From assembly GCF_023156195.1 (NCBI RefSeq), contig NZ_JAKUKA010000001.1, forward strand, positions 5,681,001-5,745,000: DNA of 64,000 nt. The letters run 5' to 3'. Positions 8,781-18,053 of the stretch are shown in pieces. Made by a program: the position numbers and the translations under genes. This DNA is from Chitinophaga sedimenti (GTDB lineage: Bacteria; Bacteroidota; Bacteroidia; Chitinophagales; Chitinophagaceae). Every line of letters begins with the position of its first letter. The stretch's first letter is position 1. The notes beneath the pieces were generated by a model that worked only from the letters and a program-made list of their open reading frames with translations, searched no databases and had not been told where the DNA came from.

Positions 8781-9900
8781 GTGGTGGTCGCAGATTTTGT
8801 CATTTGCTTCAACCAGTTCATCTTGTTCATTAAAAAGTAGGTTTGAATATTGTTAGGCCCATCCCTTAGATGCCGAGAAGCGACGCCTTCGGTGATATCT
8901 GCTGGTGTAATTTTCAAGGAGTAATAGTGAGCAAGACTATTAAAAACAAAAATATGGTGATCCTTTTTTCCGTAAAAGTAGTAGACGCCGCGTTTGTGAT
9001 TCCCTTTAATGCGTTTGGTTATCCCTTCGCTGTCTGGACTTTTAATCAGAATGGAACTGCGCGCACTTTTATTAGGAAATAGGGGTTTTGTCTGAATCTT
9101 TGAGTCTCCATGCCAATTCAGTGTTATGATCTCCTTTCGAGGGGCCTGAAAGATAAATTCCCTAAACCGACGGAAATGTTCGTGGGAGGGATTGGGATTC
9201 ATCTGCGGATTATAGATCAGGTAGGTATCAGTTTTCCATCTTAACTGGCTCATGACTGCCGTGCTCAGAACTGTTTGAAACTCCATTGCCTCGGAGCATA
9301 CCAACGATATAAAGTGAACGGATTCTGGTGAGTTCCGTAAAACATATATGGTTTTACCTTGTACAAGATGGTCTCGCTCAAATGGGTCGTCCCTGGCACC
9401 CATGTGGGCGGTTTTGAATTGTACTAATACAATAAGTTTGCTGTGGCCATTGTGAGTTCCCCTAAAAAAATAAAATAGGGGATCGACAAAGTCACCCATA
9501 TCAAATTTTATATTTTCTTCAAAATGGATATGGGTTGCGACATCATTATAGTCAATTTGCAGTTTTTTTAATTCCGGTAATGTTATAGATTCTCCGCCCA
9601 ATACCCATAGCGCCCCATCTAATGGTCGTAAATCTCCATCTCTAATAATATCATTAATTATTGTCAAAGGACAACAATATTCTGGCGCCAAGGCCAGATC
9701 GACTTTATCTTGCCTGGCCTTTTTAATGAATGCCGTAAGTCGACCATCGACGTTGTACTTATTTTTTACCTGCTTATTGACAGCTTCAAGAATTCCTTGA
9801 TGCTGGTAAAGTGCCATTGTATAAGGGGTAGTGTTTTTTTTTTTAATGCCTGAAGATCTGCGGTGATTTGCAGGTCTTCATCCAGAAATACAAACTGCAT
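8768..9900 (-). CDS. Nitrilase-superfamily (C-N hydrolase-like) protein, first gene of the three-gene unit
   Basis: The frame from ATG 9817 (349 aa) shows the nitrilase Glu-Lys-Cys triad in correct order and spacing: Glu46 in LALAPEY, Lys135 in QFKTAHMG followed by a FERDHLVQGKTIYV segment, and Cys174 in LVCSEAMEF. Nitrilase-fold enzymes hydrolyse or transfer at C-N bonds of small molecules. The frame probably starts earlier at ATG 9900 (MQFVFLDED), with one base gained or lost in the A11 run at 9834-9844. There is no export signal, so it acts in the cytoplasm. Nitrilase domains occur as effectors in some defence modules such as class 1 defence-associated reverse transcriptases. With the linked ATPase I infer an effector role; the substrate is unknown. 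Confidence 0.65.
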
Positions 9901-10530
9901 GCTACTTTTTCTTTAAACATTCACACGTGGGCGGCTGACGGAAACTTACAATCTGCGACTCTAAATTGGGGGAATCAATAGATTACTGGTCAGGCAGCCT
10001 GCTCAAATTAATGATGGTTGATGAGGTGTCTAATACGGTAGTTAGGGTTACGTAAAATAATAAAATTATCGGAAAAGGAAATATTGTCTAACGGTAAGCG
10101 AAAAAATAATAGCTGAATTAGTTGTTCAGGAGAGTACAAACGATGTCCAACCCTTTCTCCATAACTTGATCGGCATGTGGTATATCACCTATGAAGGCCG
10201 GCGTGGACAACAAATCAAATGGAATGTGTCCAAACAGCCTATGCTTAACTGCTAATGTGGCGCAGCGATAATGACAACTTTGCCAGCATTTTGGGATAGT
10301 CGAACAGCCTGCAGCCGGTGCCTTTCATGTTAAAAAGCAATTATTTATCAATGTAAGTTTATCGTGTTGAATTTATAAAGTTAATTCCACGCAAATCACA
10401 CTTTTGTGTTATTTATCGATTGCATTAATGCTCTAATTTTAAAATGATCTTACACAAGAAGAAGATGTTGATGTTGCCCACGTAAGTAAATAGTGTTTTT
10501 GTTTTTGTACCCACTTTTAAATATCGTTTC
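9901..10530. other. Intergenic region with no convincing gene
   Basis: The stretch between the nitrilase start and the lipoprotein start is AT-rich. One short plus-strand frame ending at the TAA around 10254 encodes a plausible peptide (HNLIGMWYITYEGRRG) with no good start, which may be a gene remnant. Promoters for the two divergent genes must lie here, but I could not fix a clear TAnnTTTG pair. Confidence 0.35.
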
Positions 10531-12015
10531 ATGCTCAAAAGTACCCTCCGGCTATTGTCGGTATCCCTATCATTTCTCATACTCTATGCCTGTTCGAAGC
10601 AATTCACTGCTAAGCCGGACGATGGTAAACAAGGCCAGGTTTCGTTGGCTGCGGCGCGAAAGGCGTTTACTGAATTGACCCATGGAGAAAACGCCAGAGA
10701 CTCGATGGCCCCCACATTTTATTTCAACAAGCCCGATTGGCAAGGTGCCAAATGGAAAACAAAGCCCGGTTCGGTTTCTTACCTGGAAGTACCGCTGACT
10801 TCAGATGTAAAGATTGAGCGTCTGTATGCTTTCTACAACAAAGAGAAAAAGTTACTACAGCGGGCGACCTTGCCAGCTCCATGGCTGATGTTTTACAAGG
10901 ACTCCATTGGCGCTATTCACTACGATGTCGTGCAGCATGTACCCAATACTGCACCTGATTCCTCCAACCTGCCCTCGTTGGGACGTTTCAGCGGCGAAGT
11001 GAAAAAATATGACTGGTATGGAGCATTCCGTTCTGGCGTATTGTATAACAATGGCGTACCGTCAAAACGGATCAAACCCGGAAGCCGCACTGCTCCGTCA
11101 AATGCCCGGTGGGAACATGCCTGCTATACTACGTCCATTTGTGTATTTTCAGCAAGCTGTTCCCGATTACGGGGTGGTGTATACCAGGTAACGCAGGCCA
11201 TGGTCGCCGTTGAGACCCAGGATGGTGGCTGTTATTCTGTCGGTCCAAATGATTCACCTGAGAGTGTGCTGATGCAGAGCTGCTGGTGTAACAGTGACTA
11301 TGTTTGTGGCTGGTGGTCGCTTTACAATTCCAGCCAGCAGGAGTATTGCGACTGGTATTGGTTTGAAGATGATCCGACACCCGACCCCAATGATCCCGGT
11401 ACATTTCCAGATCCGGAAGTGTTCATGAATTATTACGTCGAATCACCTCCGCCTGGCGATATCGTTAGCTTGACCGAATTCTTAAAATGCTTTAATCAGA
11501 GCCAGGCAGCCAAGTTTACCATCTACGCCGATCAACCAATACCCAACACGAGGATGGTGATAAAACACAATTTGCTTACTAATGAAACCGATGTTGGCCA
11601 TGCATTCGTTACTATAGAACAAACCATCAACGGAAACACGATTAAACGAAGTTTTGGTTATTACCCGAGTACGATGGTCACCGCTGGTAACCAGCAGGCA
11701 ATTATGGCGATAAGAGATGACGCGACGCATCCTTACGATGTGGCACTGTCGGCCGATATTACATCAGCGCAATTGACAGATATAATTGCCGCAGCCAAAT
11801 CCGCGACATCAATGTATCACTTAACTAACTATAATTGCACTAATTATGCGATCACGTTAGCCAATCTTGCAGGCATGGACCTGCAGTTTACCAAGAACCC
11901 AAGTTTTCCCGGTTGTAATCTCGAGATCTTGGTCAGGACCTGCGTGGTAAAACTGGTGCAACCACCACTGCAGGAACAGCGCCTGCAAAAGCCGGAACTT
12001 GTCAATAAATCTTAA
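10531..12015 (+). CDS. Large lipoprotein with a candidate C-terminal His/Cys hydrolase domain
   Basis: The 494-residue product starts with a lipoprotein signal (hydrophobic core, LYAC lipobox at about residue 21), so it should be anchored in an outer or inner membrane leaflet. The middle (190-270) is unusually rich in Cys and Trp (SICVFSASCSRLRGG, LMQSCWCNSDYVCGWWSL), suggesting disulfides or metal. The C-terminal third has GHAFVTIEQ and, about 90 residues later, NYNCTNYAITLA. A His followed later by Asn-Cys-Thr-Asn is the layout of circularly permuted papain-like/NlpC-P60-type hydrolases. The catalytic assignment is inference. A small exported protein follows 4 bases after the stop and a terminator closes the pair. 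Confidence 0.6.
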   Translation: MLKSTLRLLSVSLSFLILYACSKQFTAKPDDGKQGQVSLAAARKAFTELTHGENARDSMAPTFYFNKPDWQGAKWKTKPGSVSYLEVPLTSDVKIERLYAFYNKEKKLLQRATLPAPWLMFYKDSIGAIHYDVVQHVPNTAPDSSNLPSLGRFSGEVKKYDWYGAFRSGVLYNNGVPSKRIKPGSRTAPSNARWEHACYTTSICVFSASCSRLRGGVYQVTQAMVAVETQDGGCYSVGPNDSPESVLMQSCWCNSDYVCGWWSLYNSSQQEYCDWYWFEDDPTPDPNDPGTFPDPEVFMNYYVESPPPGDIVSLTEFLKCFNQSQAAKFTIYADQPIPNTRMVIKHNLLTNETDVGHAFVTIEQTINGNTIKRSFGYYPSTMVTAGNQQAIMAIRDDATHPYDVALSADITSAQLTDIIAAAKSATSMYHLTNYNCTNYAITLANLAGMDLQFTKNPSFPGCNLEILVRTCVVKLVQPPLQEQRLQKPELVNKS

Positions 12016-12019
12016 TCAT

Positions 12020-12415
12020 ATGATACCTGCATTTTTATTATCATTACTAGGCATACTGCCAGCAGAGCAGACGGATTGGTCTGGTCTGAAATCAATCAGG
12101 CTCTACGCTTATGTGCAGAGGGCGCAAATGGATACCCTGAGCGCTGCTACCATCGGGCAAATGCCCTATACGGAACTCAATCTGGGTAAAGCTAAATCCA
12201 TACTGACGCACGCATCCCGCGATACTTCCATGTTCTTATACAAGGGATCCAGCCGGATGGCGATAGGGACATTTGCCGACGGCAGTCAAACCCGGTTGTT
12301 TATTAGCAATTATGGCGGTTTCTTTTACGACACTAAGCATAAAGGCAATCTGTTGCTGCCGGAAGCCTACCATGAGGCATGGTATAAACTGCTAAGTGAA
12401 GGGACCTCGAAATAA
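12020..12415 (+). CDS. Small exported protein paired with the lipoprotein
   Basis: From ATG 12020 the product is about 131 residues and begins with a cleavable-type signal (MIPAFLLSLLGILPAEQ). The rest is a compact soluble domain with many Tyr/Gly, no motif I know. The frame is open a few codons upstream (11999) into the lipoprotein gene, but the ATG followed directly by a signal peptide is preferred. It is cotranscribed with the upstream lipoprotein and both end at the terminator 12439-12464. A partner or immunity function is possible by position only. Confidence 0.6.
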   Translation: MIPAFLLSLLGILPAEQTDWSGLKSIRLYAYVQRAQMDTLSAATIGQMPYTELNLGKAKSILTHASRDTSMFLYKGSSRMAIGTFADGSQTRLFISNYGGFFYDTKHKGNLLLPEAYHEAWYKLLSEGTSK

Positions 12416-12438
12416 TGACGTGCATAAATTTTACAAAT

Positions 12439-12464
12439 GGCCGGCCTGACAGGTCGGCCTTTTT
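12439..12464 (+). terminator. Rho-independent terminator
   Basis: GGCCGGCCT-GAC-AGGTCGGCC forms a nine-pair stem with one G-U pair and is followed by five T residues, 24 bases after the stop of the small exported protein. Confidence 0.85.
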
Positions 12465-13269
12465 ATGTAGTGGTCTCCATACTGTGGTAGCGTCTAAGGA
12501 GGTTACGAATTGGGGGAATTATGACACCGTCATTTCACTGTTGATTTGATTCATTGGCATAACGGTGTAGAATAAGGGAAAGGAAGCAACGGCAATTTTG
12601 CGTCTCTTCAATCAGTTTGCTAAATTTGGATAAGTTAAAAAGCTGTTGCCTATGGCCTTTTTTCCACCAAGATATCGACGCAGGAAATAAAGTATTTTAG
12701 ACGCTTTAATTCCATCACATGTCTGTTTTGCGTACCTATAATTGTCTATATAAACTTTGTGTCCAACGCCAGCAAAGAAGTGTGCGTTGCGGTAGCTGCG
12801 CTATGGTTGCCATATTTGATCATTGGATATTCCTGGGCAAAGCGTTCCGCCAGATTGGAGGAACTTGAAAATAGGGAACTTGATGGGGCAAGATACCGTT
12901 CGTTAGAAAACGACAACAAATGAATAAAACTGGCTTAGCAGGCAGCGATACCCGTGCCTAATAACTGGCATTATGATAAGTGTATTATAATCTTATTAAG
13001 GAAAAATGTTTTACAGAGTCTTATAATTATTTATCTGACAAATCTATTATAAGTAGGAATTGGATTTCTGTATTTTCATTTAAGTCCAATATTATCCTGC
13101 CTAAAACCTCGGGCGTCAGCGTCTATTCTGCCAGAACTTCATAAACAGCTCATATCCTCCTAATTAATGTATAATCCTTAAATTTATAACCAATGATGTT
13201 ATATTAATTAATAAATCAACGGTGTTATAGATATCGATTTTTGAGGTTTGAAAAAAGTAACAGTTTATT
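12465..13269. other. Long intergenic region with one possible small membrane protein
   Basis: About 800 AT-rich bases separate the lipoprotein pair from the DUF4365 gene. Near 12780-12923 one plus-strand frame ending in TGA encodes a hydrophobic helix (VAALWLPYLIIGYSWAK) and a charged tail (ARLEELENRELDG), like a small single-span membrane protein; its start is uncertain. The remainder shows no gene, RNA or strong repeat. Confidence 0.3.
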
Positions 13270-14944
13270 ATGGCTTTTGGCGATTCTCCCACTGTGGACC
13301 GTTTTTCGGAAAACGAAGATGAAAGCAATTCATATTTTACACTTAATTTCTCAGAGCGTAATGGGTTTCTTGCGTCAAAACCCAAAGACAAGGGGTGCGA
13401 TTTTATTGTAGAGTTAATAAATGAGCACAAGTCAACTAATTGGTGGATTCCTGTGCAAATTAAAAGTATTGAATCTCCCACTTTGGTCGATAATGGAACA
13501 TTGCTTTCTTATCAGTTTGAGACATCTCGGCTGCAGTACATGCTGCGGCCTATACTGCCAGTAGGGCTGATAATTATATATTCCGTGGGCGAGAAAAAAT
13601 TGTATTATGATTTTGCTGAAAACATTTATAAACGTTTATTGGAAGAACGTAACGGTGACAGGTCTTTTCATAATAGAGAACATGTAAATATCCATATTCC
13701 ATTAGATAATTTGGTTGGTGAGAGTAGTGTAAAAGAAATTCACAGCTTTCTTATACGCCGGCATCAGAATGTTGGCGACTATTCTCCCTTTATAAACTCG
13801 GACCTTCCCACTTTGGCTCGTAAAGTTACTCTCTCGACAAATGCTCCATCTTTAGATTCTTCCATTAATACTTTAAAAGAAAGAGGGGATGAAATGTTTA
13901 ACAACAATGAAATTCCTCAGTTAATGGAGTTGTTGGAACAGGTCGAGTGGCGCCTTCTTCGTGAAGATCCTCAATTGGGGCTACTTGCTGGTATCACGTA
14001 TTGGGCAACGGGCATGCGTGTAGATGCTTCTTTTTTTCTTTGAAAAGGTTTTGAGTAGCAAGCTAACGTCAGCTGAAGACCGGGAATATGTTGAGTGGGC
14101 AAAAATGTTTCTCGACCATAGTCTTGGGAAAACCAGTGTTCAGGAATTTAACGAGAAAGTTAAAAATTGGTGGGATCATCTACCTTTTAAAAATGAAAGT
14201 GGAAGGTTGAAAGTAGAACTGTCCATAGCGAGAAATGAAATTGAGATGCTTGGTCCCGCAAATATGATCGGCTTTTTTGATCTGGCGAATCGATATTATT
14301 TACTTAATGACCAAATTCGAACTGCGCAACTTGATGGATCAGCGAGAATTCAATACTATTTAGAAAATGTAACTAATCATGGATTGCTTGCCACGAAATT
14401 TGATTCTATTTTCCGAGTTGTCATTGGAAATCAAAAGATGGAGGGTAATGTTGATAATAATTTGGTACAAGAGTACTTTTCATTAAGGCAAAGGCTGGTG
14501 AGCGATGTGGATCATGTGTTTCCCTGGATAAAGCCGATTGCTCGAAATTTTGTGCATAAGGTAATGCTGGCAAAGTGTTTAGAATCCCAGGTCAGTTTTC
14601 ATCTGCACATGGATGTAAATGCAATTAAGTATCCAATTACAGAATTTGATTTTTATTCTGAAAGTTATAGGCAGAAAGTGAAACTGCATGTGGATTTTGG
14701 TTTAGAAGCCTTCCAAATATTCTGGGAGCACCAGATATATAAAAATGCTCTTAATACACTTTTGATTGTGCTTGAATTAAACGAATTGGCAAAATACATT
14801 AATGTTGAATTGGATCTTGATGTGGTAGCCTTGATGGAAAAGGCCGACTGGTTGGTGAACCGGCTTGAGGTTGAACCTAAAAAACTATGTGTGCCGGGGT
14901 TTCTTGAACTTTATAATAAAAGAGTATACGTTGCTAAACTTTAA
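13270..14944 (+). CDS. DUF4365 nuclease-like domain protein with helical C-terminus (one frame break)
   Basis: Two frames (13270-14043 and 14024-14944) join across the T7 run at about 14030-14036 to give a protein of about 557 residues. The N-terminal 170 residues fit DUF4365: an acidic start, KDKGCDFIVEL with a candidate catalytic Asp, then WWIPVQIKS giving the Q-x-K pair of PD-(D/E)xK-type nuclease folds, and later helices that bind DNA in relatives. The remaining 380 residues are all-helical and unrelated to known domains I can name. DUF4365 is frequent in defence and mobile islands. The gene stands alone, and I infer a defence effector with nuclease activity, unproven. Confidence 0.65.
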
Positions 14945-15008
14945 TAGGGTGATCATATCAACTAAATTTCTATGCTGATAAAGTATTTCCCTCTGATTGG
15001 TGTTTTGG

Positions 15009-15692
15009 TCATGTAGTGAGATCAGCAATATGGTCCAATCTATTAATGGTCTCATCGGGATCGTATTCCGGGTAATGCTTCTTGAGGTGGGTTATGAAGG
15101 ACAGTCTTATCGCTTGATTTTTCCATCGGAATACTGGAAAGCACGGTGGTTCCTTCGGCCATTTTTGCGCTATGAAATCATTTACAGGAAGGTAAGGAGG
15201 GGTATAAATTGCCGCAGCTTGAGTCAATTCCTGGGCCAGCTCTGGTTTCAAAGTATCTGTAAGGGCGTCCATAATATCTGCTCCGCTCATTTGTCCTCTT
15301 ACTGCGTTTATAATCCCGGGATAGCGTGCAATGCCCCTGTCCATAAAAAAGTTGATAAGGAAATCGAAGAATGGGTCTTCCATTCTGTATCTCAGGTCTT
15401 TTCCGGATTGCTTATAGAGGTCGGTGAATCGTTCCAATGAAAACCCTTCGCCATATTTGGCCAGAATCCAATCCAGTAATTCTGTCTCCAGTTTGGTGAC
15501 TTGGTCTATCGTTATACCCAGCTCATTGTAGGGTTTTTTAGTGTAAAGGTCAAAGAAGACGCTCTTCACTGTGGTTTGTTTTCTTTTAAATCTTATCAAG
15601 ATGTAAAGGGGATAGGTGGCCTTACCCTGGAATTCTACCTTGGACAGCTTATCATTAAAATGGATTTGATATGTGATCTTTTTCTTTTTCAA
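15009..15692 (-). CDS. Hypothetical protein, 227 aa
   Basis: An intact frame starts at ATG 15692 with a lysine-rich N-terminus (MKKKKITYQIHFND). The first 90 residues look like a beta-rich domain; the rest is helical with many aromatic residues (MEDPFFDFLINFFMDRGIARYP). No signal peptide, no known motif. It converges on the DUF4365 gene and diverges from the recombinase module, about 130 bases away, suggesting it belongs to the element. No family is recognised. Confidence 0.6.
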   Translation of the reverse strand: MKKKKITYQIHFNDKLSKVEFQGKATYPLYILIRFKRKQTTVKSVFFDLYTKKPYNELGITIDQVTKLETELLDWILAKYGEGFSLERFTDLYKQSGKDLRYRMEDPFFDFLINFFMDRGIARYPGIINAVRGQMSGADIMDALTDTLKPELAQELTQAAAIYTPPYLPVNDFIAQKWPKEPPCFPVFRWKNQAIRLSFITHLKKHYPEYDPDETINRLDHIADLTT

Positions 15693-15822
15693 GGGTGTAA
15701 CCTATTGAGGTCAAAGATTATGTAAAAAAGTATAGGTAAATATAATATTTAAACATGCATTTTGCGTAACTTACAGTAGTTCCTACACATCACAGTCTTT
15801 TTATCACCCTAAATGTGTGTGT

Positions 15823-15963
15823 ATGGAAAAGTTATCACCTGAAAAAGTGGTGGAGTTGCTCCAAAAGGAAGGGATTGAAGTTACGGTAGACCAGGCTGAA
15901 GATATTCTACGATTTTTGCGCGAGTTGGCAAAGGAAGCCGTCAGACAAATATTAAAGAAATGA
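15823..15963 (+). CDS. Small helical protein (46 aa) ahead of the recombinase module
   Basis: ATG 15823 opens a 46-residue, strongly helical, charged peptide (starting MEKLSPEKVVELLQKEGI). Its TGA overlaps the ATG of the next gene (ATGA, 15960-15963), which indicates translational coupling. Similar short helical proteins are commonly seen immediately upstream of serine recombinases in Bacteroidota. It may be a recombination accessory or regulatory protein. It is too short to be classed further. Confidence 0.65.
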   Translation: MEKLSPEKVVELLQKEGIEVTVDQAEDILRFLRELAKEAVRQILKK

Positions 15964-16321
15964 AAATTCCATTAATTGCAGACCTCTATATAAGAATCGC
16001 CTCATCATTTCAGGCCGATGTTACTAATGGCATACAAAAGCAAGATAAAGCGTTGCGAGGATTTTGCTCCGACAATGGAATTGTTATACGTAATGTTTAT
16101 CAGGATGCATGCTCTGGAAATGCGGATGGTCTTGAGTGGCAAGAGTACATTGCCCAATCTCTCAGAATCCGAATGCAGCTGATCTTTTATTGGTATCAAA
16201 TTACGACCGAATTAGCCGTAAAGTTTTTACTATCATTGAAAAGATTGAATACCTAAGATCAATAGGTGTAATAGTGATGAACGCAAGTAAAGAATCTGAT
16301 AGGAGTAGTGTTAAAATATAA
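15960..16321 (+). CDS. Truncated resolvase-like protein lacking the catalytic serine (one frame break)
   Basis: Frames 15960-16256 and 16136-16321 join near 16155 into about 120 residues that cover only a serine-recombinase N-terminal domain. It aligns by eye with the downstream recombinase: ADLYIRIASS against ADLYIRVSTD, and SNYDRISRKVFTII against the DRFSRNAGDSY block. The catalytic serine position (Ser14 of the recombinase) is Ala14 here, while the arginines are kept. There is no zinc ribbon or DNA-binding tail. It could be a decayed duplicate, or a non-catalytic partner or directionality factor. It sits 11 bases before the active recombinase. Confidence 0.55.
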
Positions 16322-16332
16322 ACTCTTAATGA

Positions 16333-17800
16333 ATGAAGGCAAATTTAGTTGCAGATTTGTACATCCGTGTAAGTACCGATGAACAGGCGGAAAAAGGCTA
16401 CTCTCTCCGCCAGCAGGAGGAGTCTTTGCGCCGATACTGTGAAACTAAAGGTTATACTATAAGGAATGTGATTTCAGAGGATTACTCCGCCAAGACGTTC
16501 AAACGTCCTGCATGGCGCCAGCTCTGGTGGATCTTAAAAAATCGTAGTAAGGTCAATCTCCTGCTTTTTACCAAATGGGATAGGTTTAGCCGGAATGCTG
16601 GTGATTCCTACCAAATGATTTCACGCTTGCGGCGTTTGGGGTCGATCCCCAAGCGGTTGAGCAGCCGCTGGATCTTTCCATTCCTGAGAGCAAAATGATG
16701 TTAGCCTTTTTCTTGTCTTATCCTGAAGTGGAAAACGACAGGCGTGGTCTTAATACATTTTTAGGCATGCGTCGCGCCAGATCTGAAGGTCGTTGGACTG
16801 GCCCGGCGCCTTTAGGGTATATAAATCGAGTAACTGAGGTGCTTGGGAAGTATATTGATCCAGTAGAGCCTACAGCCACGATTATACGCTGGGTCTTCGC
16901 TGAAATTGCAAGAGGAGAACGGACTGTGGAATCGGTGATGTTACAGGCAAGGGAAAAAGGGCTGAAGTGCTCAAAGAATAATTTCTGGCTTTTAATCCGA
17001 AATCCAATTTACAAGGGGAAAATTTTCGTTCCCCAGTATAAGGACGAACCCAGTTATTTTAAGGAAGGTAAACATGAACGGTTGGTGTCGGAAGAGTTGT
17101 TTGATGAGGTACAGGCCGTTCTCGACGGGAGAAAGCGGGTAGTTAAACCCCGCATGGCGTCGGTCGATAAGTTTCCTTTACGGGGTATATTAAATGTCCA
17201 CAATGTGGAAAGCTGCTCACTGCGTCAAGTTCGAAGGGGCGAACAAAGTTCTATTCCTATTATCATTGTTTCGAAGGTTGTACTGCCAGATTTTCAGTTA
17301 AGGAAATTCACGACGCCTTTCAGGAGGAATTGGAGAGATACGTTCCAAAGCCTGCTTTGCTAAATCTTTATAAGAAGGTACTTAAAGAAGCCTATGAAAT
17401 TGAAAGCAAGGATATGGTGGGCAATAGGCAGAAGGTGGTTTCTCAATTAGAGGATTGCAATACGAGCTTGCAAAAAGCGAGAAAGCTGCTTTTAGATTCG
17501 GATATCACCGCTGATGATTATAGAATGATGAAACAGGATTATGAAAAACGAGTGGTGCAGCTGGAGGAAGAATTGATAAAACTTAAGCCTGTATCCGAAT
17601 CAATAGATACGCATTTGCAGGCCGCCTTGAAGGTTTTGCTTAATCTAAAGGACCTGTTTAACAACGGAGATATTCATCTGAAAAGAGAGATATTGAGTTC
17701 GATGTGGCCGGAAAAAATGATATTCAATGATGGGCAACTTCGAACCACACGTGTAAATGAAATTGCAAGTATAATATACCTGATGGACAGGAAGTTATAA
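16333..17800 (+). CDS. Large serine recombinase (three frames joined)
   Basis: Restoring one base in GGGG at about 16640 and in AAA at about 17192 joins three frames into about 490 residues. The resolvase domain carries YIRVSTDEQ with catalytic Ser14 and the DRFSRN arginine block. A recombinase domain follows (GRWTGPAPLGYI, NPIYKGKI). In the restored frame a zinc ribbon appears (CPQCGK ... YYHCFEGC), then a coiled coil ('RQKVVSQLEDCNTSLQKA') and a C-terminal tail. This is the standard large serine integrase layout, catalysing unidirectional attP x attB recombination. It lies at the extreme right of the element, next to the dyad at 17811-17843 and the tRNA-Glu gene, where an integrase is expected. 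Confidence 0.85.
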
Positions 17801-17810
17801 AAAGTACAAA

Positions 17811-17843
17811 GGGTACAAGAAGGAAAAATTCCAACTTGTACCC
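17811..17843. other. Strong dyad between recombinase and tRNA-Glu, candidate attachment site
   Basis: GGGTACAAG (17811-17819) is exactly inverted at 17835-17843 (CTTGTACCC), and the pairing continues inward with GGAA/TTCC after a two-base mismatch, giving nearly 15-base arms around AAA. No T-run follows on the plus strand. Serine integrase att sites are often imperfect dyads of 30-50 bp next to the integrase gene; a bidirectional transcription stop is the alternative. Confidence 0.45.
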
Positions 17844-17848
17844 TCTGG

Positions 17849-17920
17849 TACCGCGTACGGGATTCGAACCCGTGATTCCTCCGTGAAAGGGAGGCGTCTT
17901 AACCCCTTGACCAACGCGGC
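17849..17920 (-). tRNA. tRNA-Glu (TTC)
   Basis: The minus strand folds into a 72-nt tRNA: acceptor GCCGCGT/ACGCGGT, D-arm GGTCAAGGGGTTAAGAC, anticodon stem CCTCC/GGAGG with loop CTTTCAC (anticodon TTC), T-arm with GGTTCGAATCC, discriminator A. The 3' CCA is encoded in the DNA (17846-17848). A second copy with the same mature sequence lies at 49804-49875. Confidence 0.95.
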
Positions 17921-18053
17921 ATTTCTTGTTTCCCGATCATTTTCGGAACGCAAAGATAGGAAACGCGTTTAAATCACCAAATAAAAGTTTCAACCGGATA
18001 GAAATTATTTTTTAAACCCCTTACTGTGTTGGGTTGCGGAGATATATTTTATT

